DNA from: Bugulina stolonifera
Taxonomy: Eukaryota; Bryozoa; Gymnolaemata; Cheilostomatida; Bugulidae
Direction: 5' to 3'
DNA: 64,000 nt
Assembly (NCBI GenBank): GCA_935421135.1
Contig: OW285189.1
Location: 15,831,072 to 15,895,071, forward strand
The position numbers and the translations under genes are program-made. The notes beneath the pieces were generated by a model, which was not told the DNA's origin, did not search any database, and saw only the letters and a list, made by a program, of their open reading frames with translations. Within the stretch, counting starts at the first letter, position 1. Each line of letters opens with the position of its first letter. Below, piece by piece: positions 1-14,400 of this stretch.

Positions 1-573
1 CATGATACTTACCTCTACCAATCAACACAAGATACTTACCTCTACTCATCAACACATGATACTTACCTCTACCAATCAACACAAGATACTTACTTCTACT
101 CATCAACACATGACACTTACCTCTACCCATCAACACATGACACTTACCTCTACCAATCAACACATGATACTTACTTCTACTCATCAACACATGATACTTA
201 CCTCTACCAATCAACACAAGATACTTACCTCTACTCATCAACACATGACACTTACCTCTACTCATCAACACATGATACTTACCTCTACCAATCAACACAA
301 GATACTTACCTCTACTCATCAACACATGATACTTACCTCTACCAATCAACACAAGATACTTACCTCTACTCATCAACACATGACACTTACCTCTACCAAT
401 CAACACATGATACTTACCTCTACCAATCAACACAAGATACTTACCTCTACTCATCAACACATGACACTTACCTCTACCAATCAACACAAGATACTTACCT
501 CTACTCATCAACACATGACACTTACCTCTACCCATCAACACATGATACTTACTTCTACCCATCTACGAATGAC
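1..573 (-). repeat. 27-bp minisatellite carrying splice-donor sequence in a GRIPAP1 intron
   Basis: About 21 tandem copies of a 27-bp unit, with the array running off the left edge. Read on the minus strand each unit contains AGAGGTAAGTATC or a close variant, which is a consensus 5' splice donor. The array starts directly at the real donor (rc of 574-579) of the GRIPAP1 exon at 580-657, so it probably grew by duplication of the exon-intron junction. The period is a multiple of three, which makes long open frames on both strands. The 213-residue plus-strand frame is a by-product, not a gene. Confidence 0.93.
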
Positions 574-579
574 ACTTAC

Positions 580-3500
580 CTTTGATTTTAAAGTCTCAAT
601 GTTTGATTCTAAGTTTCGAACTTGCTGTTCATGTAGCTGTTGAGCATTTGATCGTTCCTAAAACAGAAATACAATTACACCATATTATAATTTATATTTA
701 AAAGTCAGAACTATGTCAACAACTCTAACATGCGTACGAACAATAACAAACAAAAACCCAAATATAAATTTTGACAAATAAACCAGAACAAAATACTAGA
801 ATTTTATGGCAAGGAATGCATGTATAGACCTCTTTGGAAGTCCTCAGTTCCTCCTTAAGTTTTTCTATTTGTGCGTGGAAGTTTTTGATATCTCGTTGGC
901 GAGACTCTTCAAGGAATGTAATTTTACTACTAGTGTCTGCATATAGAGCCTCTTTTTCATTCTGGAGAGCAATGTAACTTTCCTGGAATAGATGACATAG
1001 TCATATGATACTAATATAATTAGCTACATGCATGAACATGTAGTGCATTTATAAGGTAAAGCAAATACCAGCATATGAAAAGGTTACTATAAAATGGTAT
1101 GAATTTGTTTTTAACACTACAACGAGTATAATAATGTTATCGTGAGTCTATTTTTTATTTTTATTTTTGCTCAAACAATATACATAGACGAGTTTCTTTG
1201 CAGATTAAAATCCACCCACAACCTAGAGTGCATATCGGAATACCTGCTTCTTTTTCAATTTATCCCGGAGTTGTTCAGCTGCATCCGCGCTACTAGAGTT
1301 TTTAAGTTCCGTCACTTTATCATGCAGCAGCTTATTTTCTGCCTTCTCAGTGTCTAATGATAACTTGAGATCTACAGTTTAGCAAACAATATTATAGGAT
1401 CCAAAGTCTACTAACACAACATCATAGAGTCTTAAGCCTACTAACGTAGTTGACTGTAGTCAATAACTCATGTAAAATATGTATGATACTTCAACTTTAT
1501 ATTGTCTGTCAACATTATGATTCAGCGACCCACTGCAGATGTAGGAAATTACAACTTAGAATTCGCAATAAATTTGATCAAAATTTATAAGACATGGAGA
1601 AGAAAATGATTTACCACTAGAGATGAGATGTGGGTGCATATAAAACAGAACTTACCATTGAGTTGGCTGAGTAGTTCTGACTCCTGTATTAGATTGGTTA
1701 ACGACACTGTGTCAGATTTATCATTTGAGCTGCAAATACAATGTAGAAACTAAAGTAATAATTTCTATTTACATCCAATACTCTATTTCATAAAGTATTG
1801 CTTATTTTATATGTAGTATAGGCACACGCATGACACACTATCCTGTATTCTATTTGCTTGTAACTAGAGCATATTGACCGTAGTTAATATACATGATGAG
1901 GGATCTCTATGAAACCAGAAACATTAGAAGTAACTAATTTTGACTCATAAAGCTGCGATAGTTCAATACTGTAACTGTAATGCAGTAAGCCGAGTATATC
2001 TAATTATTACCAACAATATTTTACCCAAACATATGTCCATTATTATCACTAACACATTACAATATAATGGATTATACTAACCTTGGACCAGACTCTGTGA
2101 TGTCTACACCTTCTACAGCCGACCTCAGTAATTTGAGCTCATTGTCAAACTTTCTCTTGATCTCTCCAACATTTGTCTGCAGAGCAGTATTCTCTGCCCT
2201 TAATCTTATTACCTATGAGTAGAGATCAGTGCTGATGTATACTACACACTACAACCTTGTACAAGACAAGGGTGAATTTACTTTACTATAAGATAAGAGT
2301 TGACCTGTAATCATAAATACATGTAAGTTGAACTACCAATTTCAATTTTTACATGAAGTATAACTATTTAATTTAATACAGGGTGGTATTATACACTTCA
2401 CCAAGAGACAATATGTGTTCTGTGACTCCTCAATTGATTCAAGAACGTTTATAGTTTTGTGCTTTTTTCATTTACAGTTAGCTTACATGGGTACACATGT
2501 ACCAGACCAAGAACCAGAAACGAATAGAACATACCTCCTCGTTCAGTTCAGACGCATCAGGAGCGGTTTGCTGAGACTTAACTGGAGAGTCAACCGTATC
2601 CTGATCGTTCAGTGTTGACTCTAGCTCTTCATTTTTGGCGATGAGCTAAATACAATATAGAGTGTATATTATATGCCTATCAAACAGATCTACATGTTAT
2701 ATAAATACAGGGCTTGTGATGAGCAACTCTGTTTTTAGAACATGCATATTACTTTGTAGGCCTACATGTAGGTAATATACACATAGTGTGCAGTGTAATA
2801 ACAGGGCTTTATGTCAGATTATGTGGAATCTACTAATCTTGGTGTCACACGGCTGACCTTTCTACTCATTAGCATTATTTCTACTGGTAACTGATCTGGG
2901 CATACATATCTAAGTGCTCTATCAGAGATGATTCAGTTGTCCAGTAGTACAATATGGCTATATATTACACTGAACTTTAGAACCAATTAGAACATGAGTA
3001 TAATCAACACTAAGTATTTTATGATTTTATAGGTCAGCTTACAGAACCCAACTCTTGCATCAGTGTACTATTCTGTAGTCTAAACTCTTCCTCTTGACTG
3101 TGTAACTTGCGCTGTAGACTTTCATTCTCTTGGATGAGCAAGTCAAATTCTTTGGCTTTCTTACTTTTATTTACTGCCTAGAAAGGAATAGGACATACAG
3201 CTCTACATATACATCAACAGTATTATATACTGGTAATACATTATTGTACTTGTATGATATCTATGTATTTATTTATATCACAAAGTCCTCCTGGGGATAA
3301 AAAGGACGCATGTCGCTGCAGTTGTTTCAAACGATGTAAAAAGTTGATTGGTATATACAATGAAAATAGTCTGAGAATCTGCATCAGTAGGTGAAGTCAG
3401 AACCATAGTGGAGCTTGGAGTAGGCCTACAATAATATACATACCCATAGGCCTACAGATGAGTAAGTAAACCTTGCTCTCTACTTCCCACCTACAGACCC

Positions 3501-6092
3501 CACACCCACCTAATGGCCTTACCTTACCTACTAGCCTACTTAGGCCAAATGTTCATAGATAATCCTTATTACTGTAGTTGCCTAATAACTTTTGAGCTAC
3601 AATTACTACATGAAACTAATCATTAATTAATACAGTTTAATTAAAAACTTTCAAGTTTGAAAATTGATTAGAATGCCTGATTGGCTACAACACTGTAGAC
3701 TAGGTATACCACTTGAGATTGAGTGGGTGCATGTTAATTACATATCCTATTAGATGGGAAGTTGAGAAATCTGCTCCGTAAAATAGTGCTTAGGAAACAT
3801 CATTAAATTTCAAACCTTGGAGTTATGTTTGATTTTACACACAAGACGGCAGGAAAATAGATGCCTCCATGCCAAGTATTAACTAAATTTCAAACCCTCC
3901 CATTTATAATCTAAACTGATGAAGAAATAGAAAACTGTATTGTCTTTTTACAAAATAGTCAAATAGAAACATGTACCTACCTTGGTAGCCCGCTGGTAGT
4001 CTTTATCCAAAGCAGCTAACTGTGTATTCAACTGATTCAGGTCATTTTCCTGCTTTTTACATTTGTCTGTTAGTTGGTAGTTATCTGTCCTTAGTTCAAT
4101 TAATTGAAGCTGAAATACAGTTCACTACTCAGTGAAAAGGGCAACTAAGATCAAAATAGTGAGATATGAACTAGTAATAATTTAATTACAAGCTCTTATG
4201 TATTAGTTATCATTATTACACAGGCAACACAGGCATTTCTTGGTTATAGCTGGCTAGACCATCAAGTGGAAGATAATAATTAATGAAACAGATAGAGTAT
4301 AAAGATACCAAGATAATGTTAGTGACAGTGAAGTCCCATGTGGCATAATCAGTATGACCACCAACTAAACTGTATGGTGTATACAGTACAGCCACAGACC
4401 TCCTCCAATACGACTGACTTACAGTGGAAGGTAGAAAGTGTTAAAATTAATCTGAATTTTGTGACTGTTGCAACAATCTGTTCTAACTTCCATGGTTTAC
4501 ATATACAATATGTATCCCATGAGGTGTAACGTTAAACTACAAACAGTCAAAGTGGGCTCTACAATAGGATAGATATTCAAGCGGCAGGGAAGTTATAGTA
4601 TACCAAATCACAACACTGGACCTAGCTTTCAGCCTACTGTCAGATAAAGATTTAAGTCAAGCAAACACTAACTAACAGCAAATGCACTACTTTTCGATGC
4701 AGATAGTAGATTAGATGACTGTATAACTGTATTTTACCAGAGCAAACCCAAAATACGTAACTATTTAATTGAAATACAGCTGTAACTGAACTAATTCAAT
4801 AATGTGTTTACTACGACAGTGTACGGTCTCTCTAACCCCAATCATTACTAATCAGTCAATTATTTGAAAGGTATTTCCAGACAATCTACCGACACCAGCA
4901 CTGTAAATGACCTTCCAACCTGCTGTCATGTAAAGTAAGCATTTGTGCTGACGACACTCTACTTTACCAAACTGTGAACACAACTGAGGACACAGAAATA
5001 TTCCAAAATAACATCAACACTGTATATGAATAATCTACAAAATGAAAAATGTCGTTTAATGAAAAGAAATGCATAGCTCCAGATTTGGAAAAATAACAAC
5101 CATACCACAATACAAACTCAGCACTGCATGTCTTGCATGGGCAGAAATCACTAAATACCTACCCCGGAGGAATAATTCAATTAGATTTTAAGTTTAATCA
5201 GCACATATATAACAAATGCACAAAGTTAAAATACTTGGAGGAATCAAACATTTAATGTACCATGCTCCAAGAGAAGCCAGACTACTGGCTTACACAAGTT
5301 TATGTCGACCTATACTGGAGTATGCGGATGTAGTATGGGAGCCTTCAACTAAGAACAGGATCCATGATATAGAACTCATCCAGAGCAGTGCCATACGGTT
5401 GATAGCTAACCTAATGGGGCGCACTGACAGTGTATCAGAGGCAAGAGATCAGTTAGAGATCCGGACCCTGGTAAACTGAAGAAAAAACCACCGACTGTGT
5501 CTACTGACCAGGATTCTTCAGAATGAAGAACAACATTCCACTCTATCCAGAGCATATGATGATATTGTGGGTGACAGAGAGATCGTAGCAATGACCACTA
5601 AAGCAGCTGCCAGAGAAGGTTCAACCTCAATATGAGCCAAAAGATGTATCTATCTATCATGCTAGTTTTCTGCCACGAACAATTTGTGAGCTGAGAGGAG
5701 AAACCAACCACCAACTTTTTAACAGTGATATACTGCAACAATTGCAGATCCTAATCGAAAAAATAGTTAAAACTAGAAGCTTCCTCATGTATAGATTTGG
5801 ACAGAATTGCTGCTTAAGTTCTACCTCATTTTAGGTAAAATTCTGAGGTAAAAACTGCGAGTTAGAATGGAACCTTAGTGTAAGCATATCATTTAACGCA
5901 CGGCATGATTATTTCGATATAAGAGTGAGTGATCACGATTACCTAATGTTGTGAAAGATAAAAAGACAAAGAGTGAACAATGAGCAACTTACTTCAGTCA
6001 AACTCAAAACTGGCAACTCAAGTGGTTTGAGTGAGAGTCCTTACCTGTAATCGGTGGAATTCTTCCTCTGATAATGCTGAATGTGATTCCAT
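580..6092 (-). CDS. GRIPAP1: GRIP1-associated protein 1 (GRASP-1), N-terminal part, 9 exons, partial
   Basis: Exons in transcript order: 6045-6092, 3981-4109, 3043-3177, 2535-2645, 2082-2212, 1656-1729, 1244-1371, 830-982, 580-657. They join in frame to 329 codons; the gene continues off the left edge. The start [16 protein letters not shown], then [10 protein letters not shown], then [20 protein letters not shown] match vertebrate GRIPAP1 closely in order and spacing. The rest is heptad-rich coiled coil. In vertebrates this protein is a Rab4 effector on recycling endosomes that binds GRIP1. All introns are GT-AG; the donor after 830 (GTCTAT) is weak, and that boundary is the least certain. 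The start is fixed by homology. Vertebrate proteins are about 840 residues, so more than half of the gene lies outside the window. Confidence 0.9.
4885..5830 (+). mobile_element. Decayed non-LTR retrotransposon fragment (reverse transcriptase C-terminal half)
   Basis: It lies in GRIPAP1 intron 1, in antisense. Conceptual translation across broken frames shows NDLP, an ADDTLLYQ catalytic-box remnant near 4945, then [20 protein letters not shown] at about 5300-5345, and further on [19 protein letters not shown]. These are the usual landmarks of the thumb and C-terminal region of LINE reverse transcriptases. Several frameshifts and stops show that it is dead. The 87-residue open stretch at 5216-5479 is part of it, not a host gene. 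The ends and clade are uncertain. Confidence 0.8.
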
Positions 6093-6731
6093 AGTGTGCG
6101 CTTAACCTTTAAAATATAACATTTATAACACTATGAAATTGGCAAGACAACACACAACCAACTAGAGCATTATAAACTAGATGGTAATCTTAATATAATA
6201 ATACCCATTAATGTAACAATATCAATATGAATATTTATATTGAGAATCTTAAAAATTAAAAACACCGGAAATGACCTTCAACTCTACATTAAGGTCATCT
6301 TATAACTTGCAGGACAATGACTTCCAGAGAACTTGCGCCAGTAAAAATTGATATGGATTAAAGAGTTCATTGTAATTTATTTCTAGCCTCAAGTCTACAG
6401 AGATTACACGCCATTTTCATTATTGTTTATGCTTATACAACCATTATATCCAGCAACATTTCGAAATCTGGAACATTGGCTAGGTTTTAAAAATTGCGCG
6501 CTAATATAAACATCGATAAATAAACTTTCTGATATTCTAATTGACGAATTATAAATTTGAACTACGTTACAATCTACTTACAAATACGAGTTATCTTCCT
6601 TGCAATATTGCATTGACTGCTGAAACCCATAACTATTTTGTGAGATATTTGTCTATCATTATACATAAATGTTGGTGCCATAACTATTTTCTCAAAGACT
6701 TATTCAATTCTTTGGTGACTACCTTCCTTGG
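6093..6731. promoter_or_regulatory. Head-to-head intergenic region between GRIPAP1 and TK2
   Basis: About 640 bp separates the two divergent start codons, so both promoters and 5' leaders must lie here. I see no clear TATA box placed for either gene. The region is AT-rich and holds no coding exon I could support. Confidence 0.5.
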
Positions 6732-9700
6732 ATGTTCAATATTAGTCGATTCTCATATTCATATTGCCAAGTAATTATCCGCTCTGTGAGCAACTTCTCT
6801 CGGAGGAGTTTCACAAGTCAATTATTCTATAAAATGATGCCTGGGATGTCTGGAAAGGTTAGGCAGGACTTTGATAATATCTCTCAAATATCAACTGATT
6901 CAGGTGAGTCAAGGGTTGCCTTCTACTGACCGTCACAATGACTACTCTTAACTCTACTGAACATGACACACGTGTAAATATACAATATAAATACATGTAT
7001 GTTGAATGTTGATGCTAAATAGTGAAATTCATTTCCATGTAGTGTTTACATGGAGATACATCATTGCTGTGTATCTGTAGGTTTGGAGGCATCTGGTGAG
7101 TCACAGACTAGTAACTCACCCCATGTACTTCAACACAGGCCCTTTGTGGTAAGCAAACAATTAATGAATTAATATCCTATACTGTGCGACTATCCTTTCC
7201 TATGCTGTATGATTATTTTAGTTCATTGATAAGCCTCAGAAATGGATTACCATTATAGAATAGTATTAATTGTCACAAATTTTCAAACATCTGATAACTT
7301 GGATTTATGAGCAAATGTTGTATGTAGGTTTCGGTGGAAGGTAACATTGGTAGTGGGAAATCAACATTAATGCAGTATTTTCAAGATTATGACTGTGTAG
7401 AAGCTGTTCCTGAACCTATTGATAAATGGACAAATTTGAAAGGTCACAACGCACTGGTTAGTCAAATCTCGTCTTTCTTTGTAACTTTGGCTGCTACGTT
7501 TTAATTTTCGCATAGAATGAATTTTGAACTGCAGGTTTATTATTATGATATTAATTCTTAGTAATTCACCTCCTGCTATTGGCCCAAAGTAGCAGTTTCA
7601 AATTTCAATATTTTTATAATTATTTACCAAAGTCCAGCTAACTCTGAATGCAAGTCAGCTACTCGGTTTTCATGTTATGATGGTTCTGCAGTGGGAAATG
7701 TTCTTGCAGAGAGCTTTTATTATTCAATATAACTGTTGACCACTAGAAACAATTACTATTCACTAGAATAATCACTATCTAATAGGTACCTTGAGTAAAA
7801 TTATATTCTTGCTAAGCCATGATACTGTGAAGAAGTCTAACTATGTCAATTACCAGGGCAACTTGTATACCGATGCTCAGCGGTGGTCCTTTTCCTTCAA
7901 CACGTATGCATCACTTACCAGATGTCAGATGCATGAGACCATAACAGTAAGTACTCTTTATCTCCTTTACCTATAGATGCCTCATTAGTTTATAAATGGT
8001 TACTATTCTAGTCAGTATTAACAGTAGTAGCATGGTGATCAGTCATGACCTGATGGCTAGAGTCTGCCTGTGTGTGGTTAGAAGAGGCATCCAACATTAT
8101 ATGGCTTTTGAATGCGGTAATAGACCTAGACCAAGACTGTTCACTCTCTTTCTGTGTTACGGTTTTTTTAGCAGTTTTAGTTGTTTTGTCTTCAGTTTCG
8201 ACTAAATTCTAAAACCATCCAAAAATCGTCCGATTTTTATACAGTTGTTGTTCATTTGGTGCTAAAAATCTGGAGTTGTCTTACCTTAAAATTGGACTAG
8301 CCAGCAAATCAACTAACTACCACATAAAAATCCAACAATTCTTGTACTAATGGTCTTTGAAAGTGTTTAGTCTAACTTAAGGGCAAGACTATTTTAAATT
8401 GGCGGCACATGCTGTCCTCAGTGGACAATCTTAGTGAAGTCATTGTATATAGTATAAAGATATGCTTATTGGGCTCAATTATGTACTAAAGTCCTTTGAC
8501 ATCTACTCTAATTTGTAGAACAAGCCTGTGGTGTTACTGGAGAGGTCCTTGTACAGTACCAGGTACTGCTTTGTTGAGAATTCCTACCAGACCGGCACTC
8601 TACATGAGATGGAGTATGAGATACTCAGTCGATGGTTCAGCTATCTCCTTAAACATGAGCACTTACCCATTGACCTCTTCGGTATGCTGTAAACTGCTCT
8701 CTAGAGATCATGCTCATTAGTTATATATAGTATAGTGCTGTCTTAAACTTGTGTCTGTGTATACGAATAGATATGCAACATATGAAAAAATTATATTGTC
8801 TTTGGTGTTGCCTTCCCTTTCCGACTATAATTATTGAGAAGACAACTCTGAATAATATTTAATGATAGCGTACAATGCTGAATGCCCCAGTTGCAAATAG
8901 TTACTCTTTTTTAGGTAAGATAATATTTTTAATAATTTGTGACTGTCTTGGAATGTGCTGAATGTCACTCGATCACTCTGTGCTAATTATTTGTGATAGC
9001 GCTGCCTTACAGCCTTACATTCGAATTGTGTTTTGCTAATTTTCTTTCATTATACCTGTAAGAATATATAATTAGAATTATGTGCACATATTTACAGTGT
9101 ATTTGAGGGCGGACCCTAAGAAATGTTATGAAAGACTCCGTGAAAGGGACAGAAGGGAGGAAGTAACCGTTCCATTTGTAAGTGAATTTATTTCCCTTTT
9201 TGTGCGTCTGTTGTAGTCTGAGGCGCGTCTGTCGGCCATTTAGAGTTTTACTCCCACATATTGCTATTTCCTTTATTATGTTAGCTACAGTCATCTGCAT
9301 TGCGATGTGTATTGTGTATACGCTTCCATGTGCATTCGTTCATGTTTTAGTCACTGATTGAAGATCTACACAGTTTCCATGAGTCCTGGTTGATAGAAAA
9401 AAAGTTTCCACTGCCAGCTCCAGTACTGGTATGTGTTCTCTTTCATTCTCCTATTGTAATAATATAGCCAGCACAATGTGTATCCCGGCATCATTTAAAA
9501 ATAGACATCTACATTTCAATATAGCGAGAAGATTTGCTATGGCCATGTATCATGTACAAAATACTATTATAGAACACACTATTTCTGTTATTGGTAATTT
9601 ATTGACATATTTTGATTTATGTATTTTATTATTAAGTGATGTGAAATTTAAAAATATTAATGAAGTATTTTGTTTTTTGTAATATTATCATTTTTTTCCT

Positions 9701-9919
9701 GGAAGAATTCAGTGGAGTGACACTTGATTTCTTGGTTAAATTCATTGAACGCTGTAACAGAGTGAATTAATAGCTCCAGCCCAAATGACTGATTTAAATG
9801 GCTTATGATTTAGATGACTTTGCTGTCTGATTTAGGTGTTGGATGCTAACTTGAGTAGAAAGGAAATGAAGTCAGTTTTTGACCAGTATGAATCTAAAAT
9901 ACTTTGTGGTCAAAAGTGA
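6732..9919 (+). CDS. TK2: Thymidine kinase 2-like mitochondrial deoxynucleoside kinase, 8 exons
   Basis: Exons: 6732-6903, 7081-7148, 7328-7456, 7857-7946, 8519-8681, 9098-9177, 9351-9428, 9836-9919, giving 287 aa. The enzyme phosphorylates deoxynucleosides with ATP for dNTP salvage. Family motifs in order: P-loop GNIGSGKST (residues 85-93), VPEPIDKW with the catalytic acid, QMHE, the ERS motif (161-163), the arginine-rich lid YERLRERDRREE, and LHSFHESWL. The first 45 residues are rich in Ser and Arg and lack acidic residues, which fits a mitochondrial presequence. An internal Met at the KMMPGMSG stretch could give a non-mitochondrial form. The length is close to human TK2 (265 aa). An insect-type dNK label is also possible, since the two are one family. 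Confidence 0.92.
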
Positions 9920-11428
9920 CTAGACCTGGATGATTTGAAAGCATGTTGTACCTCTAAACTCTAACCATAGTGTTTGCTTGCCAAGTAGGACTATGCTTTA
10001 TGCATTTTCTACCTAAACTGTATAAATCGTATTATAGTTACATATACTTGTATAATAATAACACTGCATATTAGTTCTTTACCATATTATTATATAATAT
10101 TTCATTTTATGGTAAGAAAATATGTATATAAGTGCTTTGTAATCTTTTTCTATAGTCTTTGAAATATCAACGCAGTTGCCTAACAATAATAATATTGTCT
10201 TGCATGTACATGTATATAGTGTATATAACAACTAGCGTGACAGGAAATGTACACTTTAGTTTTTGTTATAGTAATATCATTATAACTGGTTCCATTGTTT
10301 CTTGTACTTCTTGGTAGTATTCATGAAATGTTATTTAGGTCTTGATGGATGCATATAGCTAAATAGTTGGTTTTTATAGTTTATTATAGTTGGGAACATA
10401 CATATATATTGACATTCCGTCTTCAGGCATTATGCAAATTTTGATTATATAAATATCTAAAAAATAAACACCCAAGTGGATATAATTACAGCAATGCAGT
10501 TGGTAGTTGTGAGTGAAATACATGTACATGCATGTTAAAACCAGAACTCTATTCTAGGTTGCAACCATAGGCTCTCAATATTACTTGAAGTTATCTTCTC
10601 CTGTGGTGAAAGTGACAAGCTTGCATTGCTCTCATTAGAGTTATATATAATTAGTTTGCACATGAGTGCCTAGCAGCAGGAGTATTTTTGATTTGGGGGC
10701 TAATGATTCTTTACAGTCAAAATATTTTGTACATTCATTTTCTGAGCTGATTTGACCATATAGAATCTGAGAGTGATATCATTTTAATTATAGTTCACTA
10801 CCATTTTCTTATTTATCTATCCTGTGGAACTTTGCTGTATTCATCAAGTGTCTCCCCCAGACAAAGTACCTGATTACAATATTTTATTAGAAAAACATGC
10901 CATATAGTGTACTTACTACTTACTATAATATACTGATTTGTGAAAAGCATTAAAATGATATAAAATCTAAGAACATCTATTAAACTCTTAATTAAAAGTG
11001 TTAGAATGTATATAATGTAAGTAAAAACCTTTTGATTCTAATAAGAGTACCTCACTAAAAATTGCATAGAGTAAACTTCTAATAATATGCATTAAAAGAA
11101 TATACACGTATATATGTGTAATACTAAATAGAATTTATAAGGCTTAAAATTGTCATACATAATTAACAGCTGCAACAGTTAGGATTGTTCGTAATTGAAA
11201 AATTGTTCTTCATTTGTTCACTTGACAATTCAATGTTTACCATGTAATATTACATTTATACATGAAATTGGTCCGTGGCAACACCCTACCTTATTACCTT
11301 AGTAGAAAATATTTTCATGACTTCCAAATTAAAAAAAGTATTTGAGCAGAATGTTCAACTGTGCATAATCTATAGTGAACCTATAAACCTATAAACTTTG
11401 TAACCATTCAAGACAATGACTATAAAAT
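9920..11428. other. Convergent 3' intergenic region between TK2 and DUOX
   Basis: AT-rich sequence holding the 3' UTRs of two convergent genes. I found no coding exon, structured RNA or repeat array. A minus-strand AATAAA (rc at 10883-10888) could end DUOX transcripts, with low confidence. Confidence 0.5.
10463..10468 (+). terminator. Possible polyadenylation signal AATAAA for TK2
   Basis: An AATAAA hexamer about 545 nt after the stop codon, in AT-rich sequence. It is the clearest plus-strand candidate I noticed, but chance occurrence is likely in this composition. Confidence 0.3.
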
Positions 11429-14400
11429 TTAGAAGTTTTCATAATGATGTACAAAGGCAGCATCACCGTCGAATCTGTCTTTGTTGAGTTGAGAGCAAGC
11501 TTCCTCTACGTTGTGTGTCATTCGGGGTGGACCGCAGCTAAATACGCCGATCTTTGATACCTGAAGAAAACAGTTGGAAAGATTCGTCAAGTCGTTTAAC
11601 CACGGAGTAGATGGAAAATGATATTGGATGTCTTATAGTTTGGTAAAAGTACAATTTTGCCAAATTCTTGTTATGAGACTAATGAGGTTTCTGTACGTGT
11701 ATATACTATATAGGCAAGTAACTATAAATGGCATAATATGGGAGAAAACAAATTGTATAGTTTTAGAACAAAGATCATAAGATGGGCCCTTTACAAATCT
11801 TTTTTTCTCAAATCAACTTGTTTTCAATACACACTTCTATACGATATTAGAGAGTTTATTCTTTCTACTCTCAAGTGGACTTCACCATTTAATGCAGGAG
11901 TTGTGCAACAGTCACAAAATTATAGTATAGTTACATGTACTACCAAACACCAACCTAGTATACACTGCACAATAGTATAGTTACTGCCAGACACCAACTA
12001 GTATACACTGTACAGTGGTAGAATTTCAGCCCTGGCTAGGAAGGAACACACATCATGGTGCTAGATAAAACACATACCCCTGGATGCTCTTCTTTCAGTG
12101 AACTTAGGAATGTGGGGAAGACTGGTCGTCCGAAATGTGTTATCGATCTCAGTCCAGTGAACAGCGATTTGTTAGAAAACTTTTGGAAGTGCCTCTCGCA
12201 GATATACTAAAATAACATAAATGTTGGATGTATTTACATGTACAAGCAAAGTCATCAGTTTGAAAATAACGACAAGTTAATAGACGATGAATTAAATTGT
12301 TTTGAACACAAATAAAAGAACGTAACTATAGAAAGGAGGTACTACGTATCCATGACAACCAATGATAACAGTGGAATAAGGAGCACACCAATGAACTGTA
12401 CATACCAGCATAGTGGTTCTCAGATCAAACTTCTGGAAGAATTGGGTGATAAAAATGTGTACAGATACAAAGTCGTTCTTATCTTTGTCCTCCACCTCTC
12501 TGATAATATCTACTAGCCATTCGTACTGCTTTTGACTTCTAGTAACCCACAGGAAGTACACCTGCATAAAATATAATTATGATACAATGTAAATATGTAG
12601 ATATGTAAGTGTGTATATACATAGTCATTCAACATTAAGTATATATGGATAACAAATTCAAGAGAAGAACATTATAACCCGTTATTAAACTGTCTATAAC
12701 ATGTTTGAGTCTGAACTGAAAAGGTGCAAAAGAAAGCCAATAATTGAAATACGTGTAAAATGCAAGTAAGGGGGACAATTCTAGAATGAGATGCATGTAC
12801 TTGTGTACAGTATGTCAATTATTTATGTCACTCCTATAATACGCATCATGTAATAGTAACCTTTTTGCAGTTGAATTTTGCCCCAAGAGAAGCTTTGTTT
12901 ACGATGTCCTTGAGGATGGAGGCAAAAGGGGTGACTCCGATACCTCCACCGACCAACACGGCAACCTCATACTTGTACCAGTCCTGGTGGCCTTCTCCAA
13001 ACGGTCCATCCAAGTATAGCTTAGGATATGGCTTGTCCCTGATAGCGCCTAAAATTAAGATGGAAACAATAATACTATCATAATATTGCACAAATACAAT
13101 GTTAATATTGTATATAATAACATAATGTAATAAATTACTGTTAGCTGATATATTTTAGGAGAGTAGGTACATTCACATTGCAATGGTGTATCATTATCAT
13201 ACAACTTCTCAATTTGTAATAGCTTAACAATAACTATGTTATTGTAAAACAATATCAGGCATATTAGTGAATTGTGTATTGCTGGAGTTGCGTGCAGGGT
13301 TAAAACTGATATTAGATTGTAGGATATTGGGTTGATAGAAAGGTAAAACAATAATGAGAATAATAGTTACTGCGTGTATTTTACTTGAAATTTTCAAAAA
13401 TCTTTGTTAATTTCAGCAGATAATCATTGTTAAGCCTTGTACACACACACAATCAGAGTCTGAGGTGGTAGTTAGTGAGTTGAAAACAAGCAAACATTCA
13501 TCTCATTAAATAAAAAAACATGCTAATATTGGGAGGTGGTCTGTAGAGATGACATCTACATGCTATACTACATAATAAAGGAGTAGAGAAAATAAAGCGG
13601 AATATAAACTATATAACTGCAGAACACTCAACACTGGCGGGTTCGTTTACCTTGTTTACTGCTATGTATATCTGAATAAAACAACAGGTTAATGTACAGA
13701 TGTATCCATGTTTACATTGTATAATACTACTTGTAGCTTTGGAAGGAAATAAATTATTAGTTGGGAACCAACCTTCAATCATCACTGGATAGATGGGATA
13801 ACTCCACATGTATGTTTAATACAATAGATAAGCACCAAATGCAATACACATATAATACTGATACAATGCATGTACCATAGCTGAGTAGTTCTCTGTCATA
13901 TTTTTAACGTCAATTCAATAAACTTTTGAGTTTGGAAATGGGATCAAACAAATTTTGACATTTTTGGGCTATAAGTTGGGCAACACCAACTACTGTATCT
14001 CTTGTCATTTATGAAACGTAATATAGATTTAGAAGAGTTATAAGTTATCTGCTACAGAAGGTAGGAGGAGAGAGTTGCATTCGTGTTAACTTACTTGGAT
14101 CTACAGCATTTCTGATATTCATAGTCCAAGGGCCGACTGCTCTGATGTGTAGACTGAGGAAATCCTCATGAGGAGCTGAAGTTAGTGTGAAGGGGTGATA
14201 CTCGTCTCCACCCAAATCCAAACAGGCAATTCTTACCCATTGGCCAGACCTGTACTCAAAGCCAGCTGGCTTTTTGAATGTTAGCCCAGTCACCTCTATA
14301 ATAGCCGTGGTGATAGCATGTGTTATTACATCCATACAATACCCCTAAACTCATTTACCAAAAATGACATCTCTAATTTAAATAATATAAAAGGTGTGAA

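Noticed and set aside
2..643. 213-codon frame of Thr/Ser/His/Gln repeats
   Set aside because: It is a minisatellite with a period of 27 bp, and its right end overlaps a minus-strand GRIPAP1 exon.
3915..3945. CTGATGA followed by GAAA-like sequence as another hammerhead
   Set aside because: No stem II pairing between the two boxes and no stem I or III partners.
14045..14335. Extension of the DUOX exon upstream to an ATG at 14335
   Set aside because: The acceptor before 14295 gives the correct phase and matches the family sequence LLPSEVTGLTF; the extra upstream residues do not.
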